Source of the DNA: Paramoeba atlantica
Lineage: Eukaryota; Discosea
Reading direction: 5' to 3'
Assembly (NCBI GenBank): GCA_977017575.1
Contig: CDRNVI010000203.1
Location: 62,001 to 126,000 of the forward strand
Length of the DNA stretch: 64,000 nt
The position numbers and the translations under genes were made by a program. Shown piece after piece: positions 33,613 through 48,600 of this stretch. Every line of letters begins with the position of its first letter. The stretch's first letter is position 1. The notes under the pieces were generated by a model that did not search any database, was not told where the DNA came from, and was given only the letters and a program-made list of their open reading frames with translations.

Positions 33613-36610
33613 TATTCTCTTTCATCTTTTGGCGTGCATTGCTAATTGATCCCAATAGACAATCACATTCAGAAACGATCGTAGCTTTACCTATATGTAT
33701 GTAAAATATCATACATAAGAATCAATAAGATCTGTTTCGTCTCCTCTTTTTTCTTTTAAAATAGCAGGACTAATCTATATTATATAATTATTATTCAACT
33801 TTTTTAATTATATTTTATCTGCTTGAACACCATAGTTCGATAAAAAATAAATAAAAAGATGAATAAATAACTAAAAAATAAAGATAGACAAGAACAAGAA
33901 TAGTTTAGTTTAATTCCGTGTTAAATCCTCAATCCTTAAGTCGGATTTGTCACTCCATATACGATCAAACTTTATTTACTTAAATTTTTACAAAGATAGT
34001 AAAATTAAAAGTATAAAGATGATCTAGCTCACCAGTTTTATTTAAATTAAAATCTTACACAATGATTTTATATTTATAAACTACTCGCTTCCATCGACCC
34101 TCGACTTTGTTGAAGTTTAAGTTTTTGAGTTTACGATATTAAAGAGAAAAAAAATATTATTGCGCTCTATTGGTGGGGCTTTCGTTAGATTATTAAAAGC
34201 TCAACGTCATTGTTCGCGTTTTACGTTACACTCCACAAGCTAAACAAGTGCGTTCTGCCTTAATAATCACTACCCCTCACCAAAAGGTCGCAATAATATA
34301 TGTTTTTAGCGTTTAAGATCTGGAGACCATTTTCAAAATAGAAAATGTCAATCGCTTTTTTCTTACGCAAGTACGTCAAAAAAATCGTTTTTCTCCATGA
34401 GCTAAAACGAGTTAGTTCGATCGGGCTTTTTTTGATGCTTTTTTTGGATCGCAGCTTCAACAAAAAAAAATTTCTGCTGCTGTTTTCCAACAAAGAAAAT
34501 TATAAAAAAATAATTTTGTTGTTGTCAAATACGATCTTTTAAAATATAAAATTTTTTTTATCGTTATAAATTTTATTCCAACATAAATTTGTTGGAAAAG
34601 TAACAGTAAAAAGTTGTTAATGAAAAAAAATAAATTCATTAACAACAACGTTGATGAAAAATATCAATCAACGCTGTTAAATTTCCAACAAAATAATGTC
34701 AGAAAAAAATTTCTGCCGAAATAATTTAGCTGATTAAATTTTTATCACGACAAAAATATTTTTTTGTGGATCAATTAAATCGTTATTAACAAAAAAGTTA
34801 TAACGCTGTTAATTTTCCAACCTAAAAATTTTTTATCTCTCAAAAAATATTTTTTGATGTTCAAAGTTATCGTTTGATAACAAAAAAGTTATAACGCTGT
34901 AACTTTTCCAACAAAAAAAATTTTTTTTCGTGTTAAAAATTATTTTTGATCAATAAAAATTATTTTCGATGTTCAAATTCATCGTTTGATAACAAAAAAG
35001 TTATAACGCTGTTAATTTTCCATCAAAAATTATTTTTTTTTGCTTCAAAAATTTTTTTTAACATAAAAATTTATAATGATGATTACAAAATAAGTGTTGC
35101 AACTCAAAAAAGTTGTTTAACACTGTTAATTTTCCATCAACATCATAATTTTTATTTAAAAATTTTAATCAAGCTCAATTTTATAAACATTTTTTGTAAA
35201 AAAATTAAAATTTTTACTGGAAAATTACGGTGAGATGCATAAAAATTAGATTTAAACATAAATTTATGCAAACTACCGTTTAATTTCCAACAAAATTTAA
35301 ATTTTTTTCATTCAAAAATAGATTTTTTTAATTTTTCGCCGACAAAATTGAAAAAAAATTGAATTTTCATTCAAAAAGTTGTAAAATTGAGTCTCAGGAT
35401 GAAAAAGTGGAAAAAGACCACATTTTATCAATTCGACGCTAAATTAGCAAAAAATTTCAATTTCTACACCTAAATGACTGTAGAAATTGGTGTTTTCCTA
35501 CAATTTTGTGGAAATCCCTGACAAACACTGCTAAATTTCCAACAAAAAGTCAATTTGCAGGTGCTGCCCGTGGATTTTCCAACAAAATACTAGCAAAACT
35601 ACTCAAAATGCTATTTTTCCGGCAGAAAACCGTCAAAATCTGCTTTTTCTGGGCAGGAATGACAAAAACGGCCCAAAAAAGGCCCTGTCATTTTGCCCAA
35701 AAACGCAGTATTTTTTCCTGTTCTGGCCTGCAAATTAGCGGATGTCCAAAGCCCCCAAAAAAAGTGACTTGGACTCCGAGCCGACTCGAAAAGTCGTATT
35801 TTCCGGCAGAAACGAAAAAATATGCCACATTTTGTCCGACGATTATTTACAACTTTTTCTCGCATCCCATCATGGCGATTTTGCGGATCTGCAGGTTGGG
35901 AGGGAGCCAACTGCATTTTTTGGCCGTTTTGAACCCGTTTTGTAAAAAATCGCATATATAAACTCCATAATTTCCCCTCAGAAATCTGCCACTTTTGGAG
36001 GCCAAAAAGTGTTTTGCAGAATCTCGAGGGCAAAATAGGAGTTTTTTGACCCGATTTTGTGAACAAAACTGGCATCAAAAACTATTCCAAATGCTCCAAT
36101 CCGAATTTCAGCTATTGAACACTAAAAATGCTGAAAATCGCTATTTCGCACTGGAATTCCGCCAAAACTCCTTTTCAATGCGTATTTTGGGCGAGAAAAC
36201 CGTCGATTTTATAATTTTTAAACTTTTTTTTGTATAATTTATCATTTTTAGCGCGGATTTCTATAATTTCTCGCATAATTTATTAGTTTTATAGCGTTGT
36301 AGTTAAAATTTTCATAATTTTATCATCAAAGTCATCATTTTTCTATAATTTCAAACAAAATTATTAAAAAAAATGTTGTCTCAGACGAAAAAATTGCATG
36401 AAAGTTGTTAAACAACACTAAAACTAAAAAAATATCCCGCAGAAATTAAAAAACCGTGATAAAAATTTATAAATTCAAAAGAAAAATTTAAAAATCTTAA
36501 AAATTTATGATGAAATCATCTTCTTTGTACCAAAATCAGATGTAAACATCAAAAAATTTTTTTAAAATCACTAGCTGAAACCATCGTCTATGGTTTCTTT
36601 TGTTAATGAT

Positions 36611-39600
36611 CAATGTTTTCATTTCATTCATAACATTTTCACGTTAACTTCGTTCAACTAACTTGAATTTTATTAAAATTATGATTCATAAAATAATTTT
36701 TTCATTGCTAAAAATAGAATCGCAATGGAAATTATTATGAAACAAGTTTTAATAATTCAAACTTAAGTTTGAACTCGAGTTATAAAATTTTAATAACATT
36801 AATATATACTTTTAAATAACTTCTATAATTAATTCAAAAGAGAATTTATAATTATGAACTTATAAAACTATATTTAATGATTTAAAAATTTAATAACTTG
36901 TTCTAATGTTTTCAATGTAATACGATATTTACGATATATGATCTTCTTTGTTCCAAAATCAGATGTTGATTATCGTACATTCTTATTACATGAAAACAAA
37001 GAACAGCTACGGATAAGAACTGAAATGCCTTCCATATACCGAGATACTTTAAATTGATTATAGATAAATTTTCTAAAATATTTAATTACAAAAATAATTT
37101 AAAATATTATTTACAAAACTTATAAATATAATCAATAAAAGTATACGTTATAAAGGAGCGCATAGTTCCTATCACTTTTAAATACGCTATTTTCCTTGAT
37201 AAAAAAAATCACTGGAAAATTAGCAGTCTTTAAAGAACTTCGATACAAAAAAGTATCTTGACAATCTCTGTTGTTTTTGTTACAAAAAAATAGTAAATAA
37301 CTTCAAACATATATACAAAATTAAACGTGTATAAAAAAAGAAAAACATACACTTTGATACATTCAATCAAAAAAGATCTCAATCATGTATCATTAACTTT
37401 AGCATATATGTAAGAAGTTCCTTGGTGATTAATTCTTTTACGGTTTTCATGTAATAAACATGTACGATAATCAACATCTGATTTTAACTCAAAGCAGAGT
37501 AATCATCGTTAAATATCGTACAAAAGTTATTACAAAGAAAACTGCTAAGAATTATCATCAGGAAATTGCACTAAGATTTCCTTCAGAAATTCAAGTACAA
37601 ATATCCGCTTAACTTATAAAAAGATATAAGTAGCTTCTATATATATTTTTTTATCGAAAAAACGATAAATAAATAAAGATCATGATAAGATTTCTACGAA
37701 ATTCAATCATGAAGCATACACTATAGTGTATGCAAATTATTACAAAAATAATAATTTTAAAATTTTTTTCTTCGTAATTCAAAGAAGAATTTACTTGAAA
37801 AAAAATATAAATTTTAATGTTTTCGTGTTTAACTACAACTTAAATTTATATATATTTCGTTAAATTAAGAGAATAATTAAACGAAACTGTTACTCGGCAA
37901 AAATAAGGGAATTTTTGAGTAACAGACCGTTCAAATTGAAAACAAAAAAACAATTTGCACGGCAATTCTTGGGGTTTTTACGCCTCACGGCTTCGTGATC
38001 GGACTAAAGAGCAGTAGCGAGAGCAAGAAAGTTTGCAGGGGTAGTTGAGTTAGCTATTCCCGGTGGTAGCTAACCTCGATTCCTTAGTCTTTAGTTGTGG
38101 TAATTTGGGATAGCGAAGTAAAATTTTTAAAGTTCGCTATCGACAATTACTATTCTCTTTCATCTTTTGGCGTGCATTGCTAATTGATCCCAATAGACAA
38201 TCACATTCAGAAACGATCGTAGCTTTACCTATATGTATGTAAAATATCATACATAAGAATCAATAAGATCTGTTTCGTCTCCTCTTTTTTCTTTTAAAAT
38301 AGCAGGACTAATCTATATTATATAATTATTATTCAACTTTTTTAATTATATTTTATCTGCTTGAACACCATAGTTCGATAAAAAATAAATAAAAAGATGA
38401 ATAAATAACTAAAAAATAAAGATAGACAAGAACAAGAATAGTTTAGTTTAATTCCGTGTTAAATCCTCAATCCTTAAGTCGGATTTGTCACTCCATATAC
38501 GATCAAACTTTATTTACTTAAATTTTTACAAAGATAGTAAAATTAAAAGTATAAAGATGATCTAGCTCACCAGTTTTATTTAAATTAAAATCTTACACAA
38601 TGATTTTATATTTATAAACTACTCGCTTCCATCGACCCTCGACTTTGTTGAAGTTTAAGTTTTTGAGTTTACGATATTAAAGAGAAAAAAAATATTATTG
38701 CGCTCTATTGGTGGGGCTTTCGTTAGATTATTAAAAGCTCAACGTCATTGTTCGCGTTTTACGTTACACTCCACAAGCTAAACAAGTGCGTTCTGCCTTA
38801 ATAATCACTACCCCTCACCAAAAGGTCGCAATAATATATGTTTTTAGCGTTTAAGATCTGGAGACCATTTTCAAAATAGAAAATGTCAATCGCTTTTTTC
38901 TTACGCAAGTACGTCAAAAAAATCGTTTTTCTCCATGAGCTAAAACGAGTTAGTTCGATCGGGCTTTTTTTGATGCTTTTTTTGGATCGCAGCTTCAACA
39001 AAAAAAAATTTCTGCTGCTGTTTTCCAACAAAGAAAATTATAAAAAAATAATTTTGTTGTTGTCAAATACGATCTTTTAAAATATAAAATTTTTTTTATC
39101 GTTATAAATTTTATTCCAACATAAATTTGTTGGAAAAGTAACAGTAAAAAGTTGTTAATGAAAAAAAATAAATTCATTAACAACAACGTTGATGAAAAAT
39201 ATCAATCAACGCTGTTAAATTTCCAACAAAATAATGTCAGAAAAAAATTTCTGCCGAAATAATTTAGCTGATTAAATTTTTATCACGACAAAAATATTTT
39301 TTTGTGGATCAATTAAATCGTTATTAACAAAAAAGTTATAACGCTGTTAATTTTCCAACCTAAAAATTTTTTATCTCTCAAAAAATATTTTTTGATGTTC
39401 AAAGTTATCGTTTGATAACAAAAAAGTTATAACGCTGTAACTTTTCCAACAAAAAAAATTTTTTTTCGTGTTAAAAATTATTTTTGATCAATAAAAATTA
39501 TTTTCGATGTTCAAATTCATCGTTTGATAACAAAAAAGTTATAACGCTGTTAATTTTCCATCAAAAATTATTTTTTTTTGCTTCAAAAATTTTTTTTAAC

Positions 39601-41148
39601 ATAAAAATTTATAATGATGATTACAAAATAAGTGTTGCAACTCAAAAAAGTTGTTTAACACTGTTAATTTTCCATCAACATCATAATTTTTATTTAAAAA
39701 TTTTAATCAAGATCAATTTTATAAACATTTTTTGTAAAAAAATTAAAATTTTTACTGGAAAATTACGGTGAGATGCATAAAAATTAGATTTAAACATAAA
39801 TTTATGCAAACTACCGTTTAATTTCCAACAAAATTTAAATTTTTTTCATTCAAAAATAGATTTTTTTAATTTTTCGCCGACAAAATTGAAAAAAAATTGA
39901 ATTTTCATTCAAAAAGTTGTAAAATTGAGTCTCAGGATGAAAAAGTGGAAAAAGACCACATTTTATCAATTCGACGCTAAATTAGCAAAAAATTTCAATT
40001 TCTACACCTAAATGACTGTAGAAATTGGTGTTTTCCTACAATTTTGTGGAAATCCCTGACAAACACTGCTAAATTTCCAACAAAAAGTCAATTTGCAGGT
40101 GCTGCCCGTGGATTTTCCAACAAAATACTAGCAAAACTACTCAAAATGCTATTTTTCCGGCAGAAAACCGTCAAAATCTGCTTTTTCTGGGCAGGAATGA
40201 CAAAAACGGCCCAAAAAAGGCCCTGTCATTTTGCCCAAAAACGCAGTATTTTTTCCTGTTCTGGCCTGCAAATTAGCGGATGTCCAAAGCCCCCAAAAAA
40301 AGTGACTTGGACTCCGAGCCGACTCGAAAAGTCGTATTTTCCGGCAGAAACGAAAAAATATGCCACATTTTGTCCGACGATTATTTACAACTTTTTCTCG
40401 CATCCCATCATGGCGATTTTGCGGATCTGCAGGTTGGGAGGGAGCCAACTGCATTTTTTGGCCGTTTTGAACCCGTTTTGTAAAAAATCGCATATATAAA
40501 CTCCATAATTTCCCCTCAGAAATCTGCCACTTTTGGAGGCCAAAAAGTGTTTTGCAGAATCTCGAGGGCAAAATAGGAGTTTTTTGACCCGATTTTGTGA
40601 ACAAAACTGGCATCAAAAACTATTCCAAATGCTCCAATCCGAATTTCAGCTATTGAACACTAAAAATGCTGAAAATCGCTATTTCGCACTGGAATTCCGC
40701 CAAAACTCCTTTTCAATGCGTATTTTGGGCGAGAAAACCGTCGATTTTATAATTTTTAAACTTTTTTTTGTATAATCTATCATTTTTAGCGCGGATTTCT
40801 ATAATTTCTCGCATAATTTATTAGTTTTATAGCGTTGTAGTTAAAATTTTCATAATTTTATCATCAAAGTCATCATTTTTCTATAATTTCAAACAAAATT
40901 ATTAAAAAAAATGTTGTCTCAGACGAAAAAATTGCATGAAAGTTGTTAAACAACACTAAAACTAAAAAAATATCCCGCAGAAATTAAAAAACCGTGATAA
41001 AAATTTATAAATTCAAAAGAAAAATTTAAAAATCTTAAAAATTTATGATGAAATCATCTTCTTTGTACCAAAATCAGATGTAAACATCAAAAAATTTTTT
41101 TAAAATCACTAGCTGAAACCATCGTCTATGGTTTCTTTTGTTAATGAT
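36611..41148 (+). repeat. Array unit 9 (type A, 4538 bp)
   Basis: A complete A unit with aagatcaatttt and the private taatctatc near 40775, both shared with unit 10. A single-base change at its junction to unit 10 (gataaatg for gatcaatg) recurs at the unit 10/11 junction. Confidence 0.96.
37888..38150 (+). ncRNA. Structured block, unit 9 (A form)
   Basis: A form; helices as in unit 1. Confidence 0.5.
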
Positions 41149-44100
41149 AAATGTTTTCATTTCATTCATAACATTTTCACGTTAACTTCGTTCAACTAAC
41201 TTGAATTTTATTAAAATTATGATTCATAAAATAATTTTTTCATTGCTAAAAATAGAATCGCAATGGAAATTATTATGAAACAAGTTTTAATAATTCAAAC
41301 TTAAGTTTGAACTCGAGTTATAAAATTTTAATAACATTAATATATACTTTTAAATAACTTCTATAATTAATTCAAAAGAGAATTTATAATTATGAACTTA
41401 TAAAACTATATTTAATGATTTAAAAATTTAATAACTTGTTCTAATGTTTTCAATGTAATACGATATTTACGATATATGATCTTCTTTGTTCCAAAATCAG
41501 ATGTTGATTATCGTACATTCTTATTACATGAAAACAAAGAACAGCTACGGATAAGAACTGAAATGCCTTCCATATACCGAGATACTTTAAATTGATTATA
41601 GATAAATTTTCTAAAATATTTAATTACAAAAATAATTTAAAATATTATTTACAAAACTTATAAATATAATCAATAAAAGTATACGTTATAAAGGAGCGCA
41701 TAGTTCCTATCACTTTTAAATACGCTATTTTCCTTGATAAAAAAAATCACTGGAAAATTAGCAGTCTTTAAAGAACTTCGATACAAAAAAGTATCTTGAC
41801 AATCTCTGTTGTTTTTGTTACAAAAAAATAGTAAATAACTTCAAACATATATACAAAATTAAACGTGTATAAAAAAAGAAAAACATACACTTTGATACAT
41901 TCAATCAAAAAAGATCTCAATCATGTATCATTAACTTTAGCATATATGTAAGAAGTTCCTTGGTGATTAATTCTTTTACGGTTTTCATGTAATAAACATG
42001 TACGATAATCAACATCTGATTTTAACTCAAAGCAGAGTAATCATCGTTAAATATCGTACAAAAGTTATTACAAAGAAAACTGCTAAGAATTATCATCAGG
42101 AAATTGCACTAAGATTTCCTTCAGAAATTCAAGTACAAATATCCGCTTAACTTATAAAAAGATATAAGTAGCTTCTATATATATTTTTTTATCGAAAAAA
42201 CGATAAATAAATAAAGATCATGATAAGATTTCTACGAAATTCAATCATGAAGCATACACTATAGTGTATGCAAATTATTACAAAAATAATAATTTTAAAA
42301 TTTTTTTCTTCGTAATTCAAAGAAGAATTTACTTGAAAAAAAATATAAATTTTAATGTTTTCGTGTTTAACTACAACTTAAATTTATATATATTTCGTTA
42401 AATTAAGAGAATAATTAAACGAAACTGTTACTCGGCAAAAATAAGGGAATTTTTGAGTAACAGACCGTTCAAATTGAAAACAAAAAAACAATTTGCACGG
42501 CAATTCTTGGGGTTTTTACGCCTCACGGCTTCGTGATCGGACTAAAGAGCAGTAGCGAGAGCAAGAAAGTTTGCAGGGGTAGTTGAGTTAGCTATTCCCG
42601 GTGGTAGCTAACCTCGATTCCTTAGTCTTTAGTTGTGGTAATTTGGGATAGCGAAGTAAAATTTTTAAAGTTCGCTATCGACAATTACTATTCTCTTTCA
42701 TCTTTTGGCGTGCATTGCTAATTGATCCCAATAGACAATCACATTCAGAAACGATCGTAGCTTTACCTATATGTATGTAAAATATCATACATAAGAATCA
42801 ATAAGATCTGTTTCGTCTCCTCTTTTTTCTTTTAAAATAGCAGGACTAATCTATATTATATAATTATTATTCAACTTTTTTAATTATATTTTATCTGCTT
42901 GAACACCATAGTTCGATAAAAAATAAATAAAAAGATGAATAAATAACTAAAAAATAAAGATAGACAAGAACAAGAATAGTTTAGTTTAATTCCGTGTTAA
43001 ATCCTCAATCCTTAAGTCGGATTTGTCACTCCATATACGATCAAACTTTATTTACTTAAATTTTTACAAAGATAGTAAAATTAAAAGTATAAAGATGATC
43101 TAGCTCACCAGTTTTATTTAAATTAAAATCTTACACAATGATTTTATATTTATAAACTACTCGCTTCCATCGACCCTCGACTTTGTTGAAGTTTAAGTTT
43201 TTGAGTTTACGATATTAAAGAGAAAAAAAATATTATTGCGCTCTATTGGTGGGGCTTTCGTTAGATTATTAAAAGCTCAACGTCATTGTTCGCGTTTTAC
43301 GTTACACTCCACAAGCTAAACAAGTGCGTTCTGCCTTAATAATCACTACCCCTCACCAAAAGGTCGCAATAATATATGTTTTTAGCGTTTAAGATCTGGA
43401 GACCATTTTCAAAATAGAAAATGTCAATCGCTTTTTTCTTACGCAAGTACGTCAAAAAAATCGTTTTTCTCCATGAGCTAAAACGAGTTAGTTCGATCGG
43501 GCTTTTTTTGATGCTTTTTTTGGATCGCAGCTTCAACAAAAAAAAATTTCTGCTGCTGTTTTCCAACAAAGAAAATTATAAAAAAATAATTTTGTTGTTG
43601 TCAAATACGATCTTTTAAAATATAAAATTTTTTTTATCGTTATAAATTTTATTCCAACATAAATTTGTTGGAAAAGTAACAGTAAAAAGTTGTTAATGAA
43701 AAAAAATAAATTCATTAACAACAACGTTGATGAAAAATATCAATCAACGCTGTTAAATTTCCAACAAAATAATGTCAGAAAAAAATTTCTGCCGAAATAA
43801 TTTAGCTGATTAAATTTTTATCACGACAAAAATATTTTTTTGTGGATCAATTAAATCGTTATTAACAAAAAAGTTATAACGCTGTTAATTTTCCAACCTA
43901 AAAATTTTTTATCTCTCAAAAAATATTTTTTGATGTTCAAAGTTATCGTTTGATAACAAAAAAGTTATAACGCTGTAACTTTTCCAACAAAAAAAATTTT
44001 TTTTCGTGTTAAAAATTATTTTTGATCAATAAAAATTATTTTCGATGTTCAAATTCATCGTTTGATAACAAAAAAGTTATAACGCTGTTAATTTTCCATC

Positions 44101-45686
44101 AAAAATTATTTTTTTTTGCTTCAAAAATTTTTTTTAACATAAAAATTTATAATGATGATTACAAAATAAGTGTTGCAACTCAAAAAAGTTGTTTAACACT
44201 GTTAATTTTCCATCAACATCATAATTTTTATTTAAAAATTTTAATCAAGATCAATTTTATAAACATTTTTTGTAAAAAAATTAAAATTTTTACTGGAAAA
44301 TTACGGTGAGATGCATAAAAATTAGATTTAAACATAAATTTATGCAAACTACCGTTTAATTTCCAACAAAATTTAAATTTTTTTCATTCAAAAATAGATT
44401 TTTTTAATTTTTCGCCGACAAAATTGAAAAAAAATTGAATTTTCATTCAAAAAGTTGTAAAATTGAGTCTCAGGATGAAAAAGTGGAAAAAGACCACATT
44501 TTATCAATTCGACGCTAAATTAGCAAAAAATTTCAATTTCTACACCTAAATGACTGTAGAAATTGGTGTTTTCCTACAATTTTGTGGAAATCCCTGACAA
44601 ACACTGCTAAATTTCCAACAAAAAGTCAATTTGCAGGTGCTGCCCGTGGATTTTCCAACAAAATACTAGCAAAACTACTCAAAATGCTATTTTTCCGGCA
44701 GAAAACCGTCAAAATCTGCTTTTTCTGGGCAGGAATGACAAAAACGGCCCAAAAAAGGCCCTGTCATTTTGCCCAAAAACGCAGTATTTTTTCCTGTTCT
44801 GGCCTGCAAATTAGCGGATGTCCAAAGCCCCCAAAAAAAGTGACTTGGACTCCGAGCCGACTCGAAAAGTCGTATTTTCCGGCAGAAACGAAAAAATATG
44901 CCACATTTTGTCCGACGATTATTTACAACTTTTTCTCGCATCCCATCATGGCGATTTTGCGGATCTGCAGGTTGGGAGGGAGCCAACTGCATTTTTTGGC
45001 CGTTTTGAACCCGTTTTGTAAAAAATCGCATATATAAACTCCATAATTTCCCCTCAGAAATCTGCCACTTTTGGAGGCCAAAAAGTGTTTTGCAGAATCT
45101 CGAGGGCAAAATAGGAGTTTTTTGACCCGATTTTGTGAACAAAACTGGCATCAAAAACTATTCCAAATGCTCCAATCCGAATTTCAGCTATTGAACACTA
45201 AAAATGCTGAAAATCGCTATTTCGCACTGGAATTCCGCCAAAACTCCTTTTCAATGCGTATTTTGGGCGAGAAAACCGTCGATTTTATAATTTTTAAACT
45301 TTTTTTTGTATAATCTATCATTTTTAGCGCGGATTTCTATAATTTCTCGCATAATTTATTAGTTTTATAGCGTTGTAGTTAAAATTTTCATAATTTTATC
45401 ATCAAAGTCATCATTTTTCTATAATTTCAAACAAAATTATTAAAAAAAATGTTGTCTCAGACGAAAAAATTGCATGAAAGTTGTTAAACAACACTAAAAC
45501 TAAAAAAATATCCCGCAGAAATTAAAAAACCGTGATAAAAATTTATAAATTCAAAAGAAAAATTTAAAAATCTTAAAAATTTATGATGAAATCATCTTCT
45601 TTGTACCAAAATCAGATGTAAACATCAAAAAATTTTTTTAAAATCACTAGCTGAAACCATCGTCTATGGTTTCTTTTGTTAATGAT
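41149..45686 (+). repeat. Array unit 10 (type A, 4538 bp)
   Basis: A complete A unit that looks identical to unit 9 in every marker checked, including taatctatc and the gataaatg junction. A recent duplication of one unit is the simplest reading. Confidence 0.96.
42426..42688 (+). ncRNA. Structured block, unit 10 (A form)
   Basis: A form; helices as in unit 1. Confidence 0.5.
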
Positions 45687-48600
45687 AAATGTTTTCATTT
45701 CATTCATAACATTTTCACGTTAACTTCGTTCAACTAACTTGAATTTTATTAAAATTATGATTCATAAAATAATTTTTTCATTGCTAAAAATAGAATCGCA
45801 ATGGAAATTATTATGAAACAAGTTTTAATAATTCAAACTTAAGTTTGAACTCGAGTTATAAAATTTTAATAACATTAATATATACTTTTAAATAACTTCT
45901 ATAATTAATTCAAAAGAGAATTTATAATTATGAACTTATAAAACTATATTTAATGATTTAAAAATTTAATAACTTGTTCTAATGTTTTCAATGTAATACG
46001 ATATTTACGATATATGATCTTCTTTGTTCCAAAATCAGATGTTGATTATCGTACATTCTTATTACATGAAAACAAAGAACAGCTACGGATAAGAACTGAA
46101 ATGCCTTCCATATACCGAGATACTTTAAATTGATTATAGATAAATTTTCTAAAATATTTAATTACAAAAATAATTTAAAATATTATTTACAAAACTTATA
46201 AATATAATCAATAAAAGTATACGTTATAAAGGAGCGCATAGTTCCTATCACTTTTAAATACGCTATTTTCCTTGATAAAAAAAATCACTGGAAAATTAGC
46301 AGTCTTTAAAGAACTTCGATACAAAAAAGTATCTTGACAATCTCTGTTGTTTTTGTTACAAAAAAATAGTAAATAACTTCAAACATATATACAAAATTAA
46401 ACGTGTATAAAAAAAGAAAAACATACACTTTGATACATTCAATCAAAAAAGATCTCAATCATGTATCATTAACTTTAGCATATATGTAAGAAGTTCCTTG
46501 GTGATTAATTCTTTTACGGTTTTCATGTAATAAACATGTACGATAATCAACATCTGATTTTAACTCAAAGCAGAGTAATCATCGTTAAATATCGTACAAA
46601 AGTTATTACAAAGAAAACTGCTAAGAATTATCATCAGGAAATTGCACTAAGATTTCCTTCAGAAATTCAAGTACAAATATCCGCTTAACTTATAAAAAGA
46701 TATAAGTAGCTTCTATATATATTTTTTTATCGAAAAAACGATAAATAAATAAAGATCATGATAAGATTTCTACGAAATTCAATCATGAAGCATACACTAT
46801 AGTGTATGCAAATTATTACAAAAATAATAATTTTAAAATTTTTTTCTTCGTAATTCAAAGAAGAATTTACTTGAAAAAAAATATAAATTTTAATGTTTTC
46901 GTGTTTAACTACAACTTAAATTTATATATATTTCGTTAAATTAAGAGAATAATTAAACGAAACTGTTACTCGGCAAAAATAAGGGAATTTTTGAGTAACA
47001 GACCGTTCAAATTGAAAACAAAAAAACAATTTGCACGGCAATTCTTGGGGTTTTTACGCCTCACGGCTTCGTGATCGGACTAAAGAGCAGTAGCGAGAGC
47101 AAGAAAGTTTGCAGGGGTAGTTGAGTTAGCTATTCCCGGTGGTAGCTAACCTCGATTCCTTAGTCTTTAGTTGTGGTAATTTGGGATAGCGAAGTAAAAT
47201 TTTTAAAGTTCGCTATCGACAATTACTATTCTCTTTCATCTTTTGGCGTGCATTGCTAATTGATCCCAATAGACAATCACATTCAGAAACGATCGTAGCT
47301 TTACCTATATGTATGTAAAATATCATACATAAGAATCAATAAGATCTGTTTCGTCTCCTCTTTTTTCTTTTAAAATAGCAGGACTAATCTATATTATATA
47401 ATTATTATTCAACTTTTTTAATTATATTTTATCTGCTTGAACACCATAGTTCGATAAAAAATAAATAAAAAGATGAATAAATAACTAAAAAATAAAGATA
47501 GACAAGAACAAGAATAGTTTAGTTTAATTCCGTGTTAAATCCTCAATCCTTAAGTCGGATTTGTCACTCCATATACGATCAAACTTTATTTACTTAAATT
47601 TTTACAAAGATAGTAAAATTAAAAGTATAAAGATGATCTAGCTCACCAGTTTTATTTAAATTAAAATCTTACACAATGATTTTATATTTATAAACTACTC
47701 GCTTCCATCGACCCTCGACTTTGTTGAAGTTTAAGTTTTTGAGTTTACGATATTAAAGAGAAAAAAAATATTATTGCGCTCTATTGGTGGGGCTTTCGTT
47801 AGATTATTAAAAGCTCAACGTCATTGTTCGCGTTTTACGTTACACTCCACAAGCTAAACAAGTGCGTTCTGCCTTAATAATCACTACCCCTCACCAAAAG
47901 GTCGCAATAATATATGTTTTTAGCGTTTAAGATCTGGAGACCATTTTCAAAATAGAAAATGTCAATCGCTTTTTTCTTACGCAAGTACGTCAAAAAAATC
48001 GTTTTTCTCCATGAGCTAAAACGAGTTAGTTCGATCGGGCTTTTTTTGATGCTTTTTTTGGATCGCAGCTTCAACAAAAAAAAATTTCTGCTGCTGTTTT
48101 CCAACAAAGAAAATTATAAAAAAATAATTTTGTTGTTGTCAAATACGATCTTTTAAAATATAAAATTTTTTTTATCGTTATAAATTTTATTCCAACATAA
48201 ATTTGTTGGAAAAGTAACAGTAAAAAGTTGTTAATGAAAAAAAATAAATTCATTAACAACAACGTTGATGAAAAATATCAATCAACGCTGTTAAATTTCC
48301 AACAAAATAATGTCAGAAAAAAATTTCTGCCGAAATAATTTAGCTGATTAAATTTTTATCACGACAAAAATATTTTTTTGTGGATCAATTAAATCGTTAT
48401 TAACAAAAAAGTTATAACGCTGTTAATTTTCCAACCTAAAAATTTTTTATCTCTCAAAAAATATTTTTTGATGTTCAAAGTTATCGTTTGATAACAAAAA
48501 AGTTATAACGCTGTAACTTTTCCAACAAAAAAAATTTTTTTTCGTGTTAAAAATTATTTTTGATCAATAAAAATTATTTTCGATGTTCAAATTCATCGTT

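Larger units (their letters stand above)
32003..36610 (+). repeat. Array unit 8 (C first half, A second half)
   Basis: The first half is C, with its own hairpin set including two reverse hairpins and the Y module. C bases run to g33477 and A bases start at t33529, at the same unit position as the switch in unit 7. It is 4608 bp long. It gives the best view of type C first-half structure outside unit 12. Confidence 0.95.
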
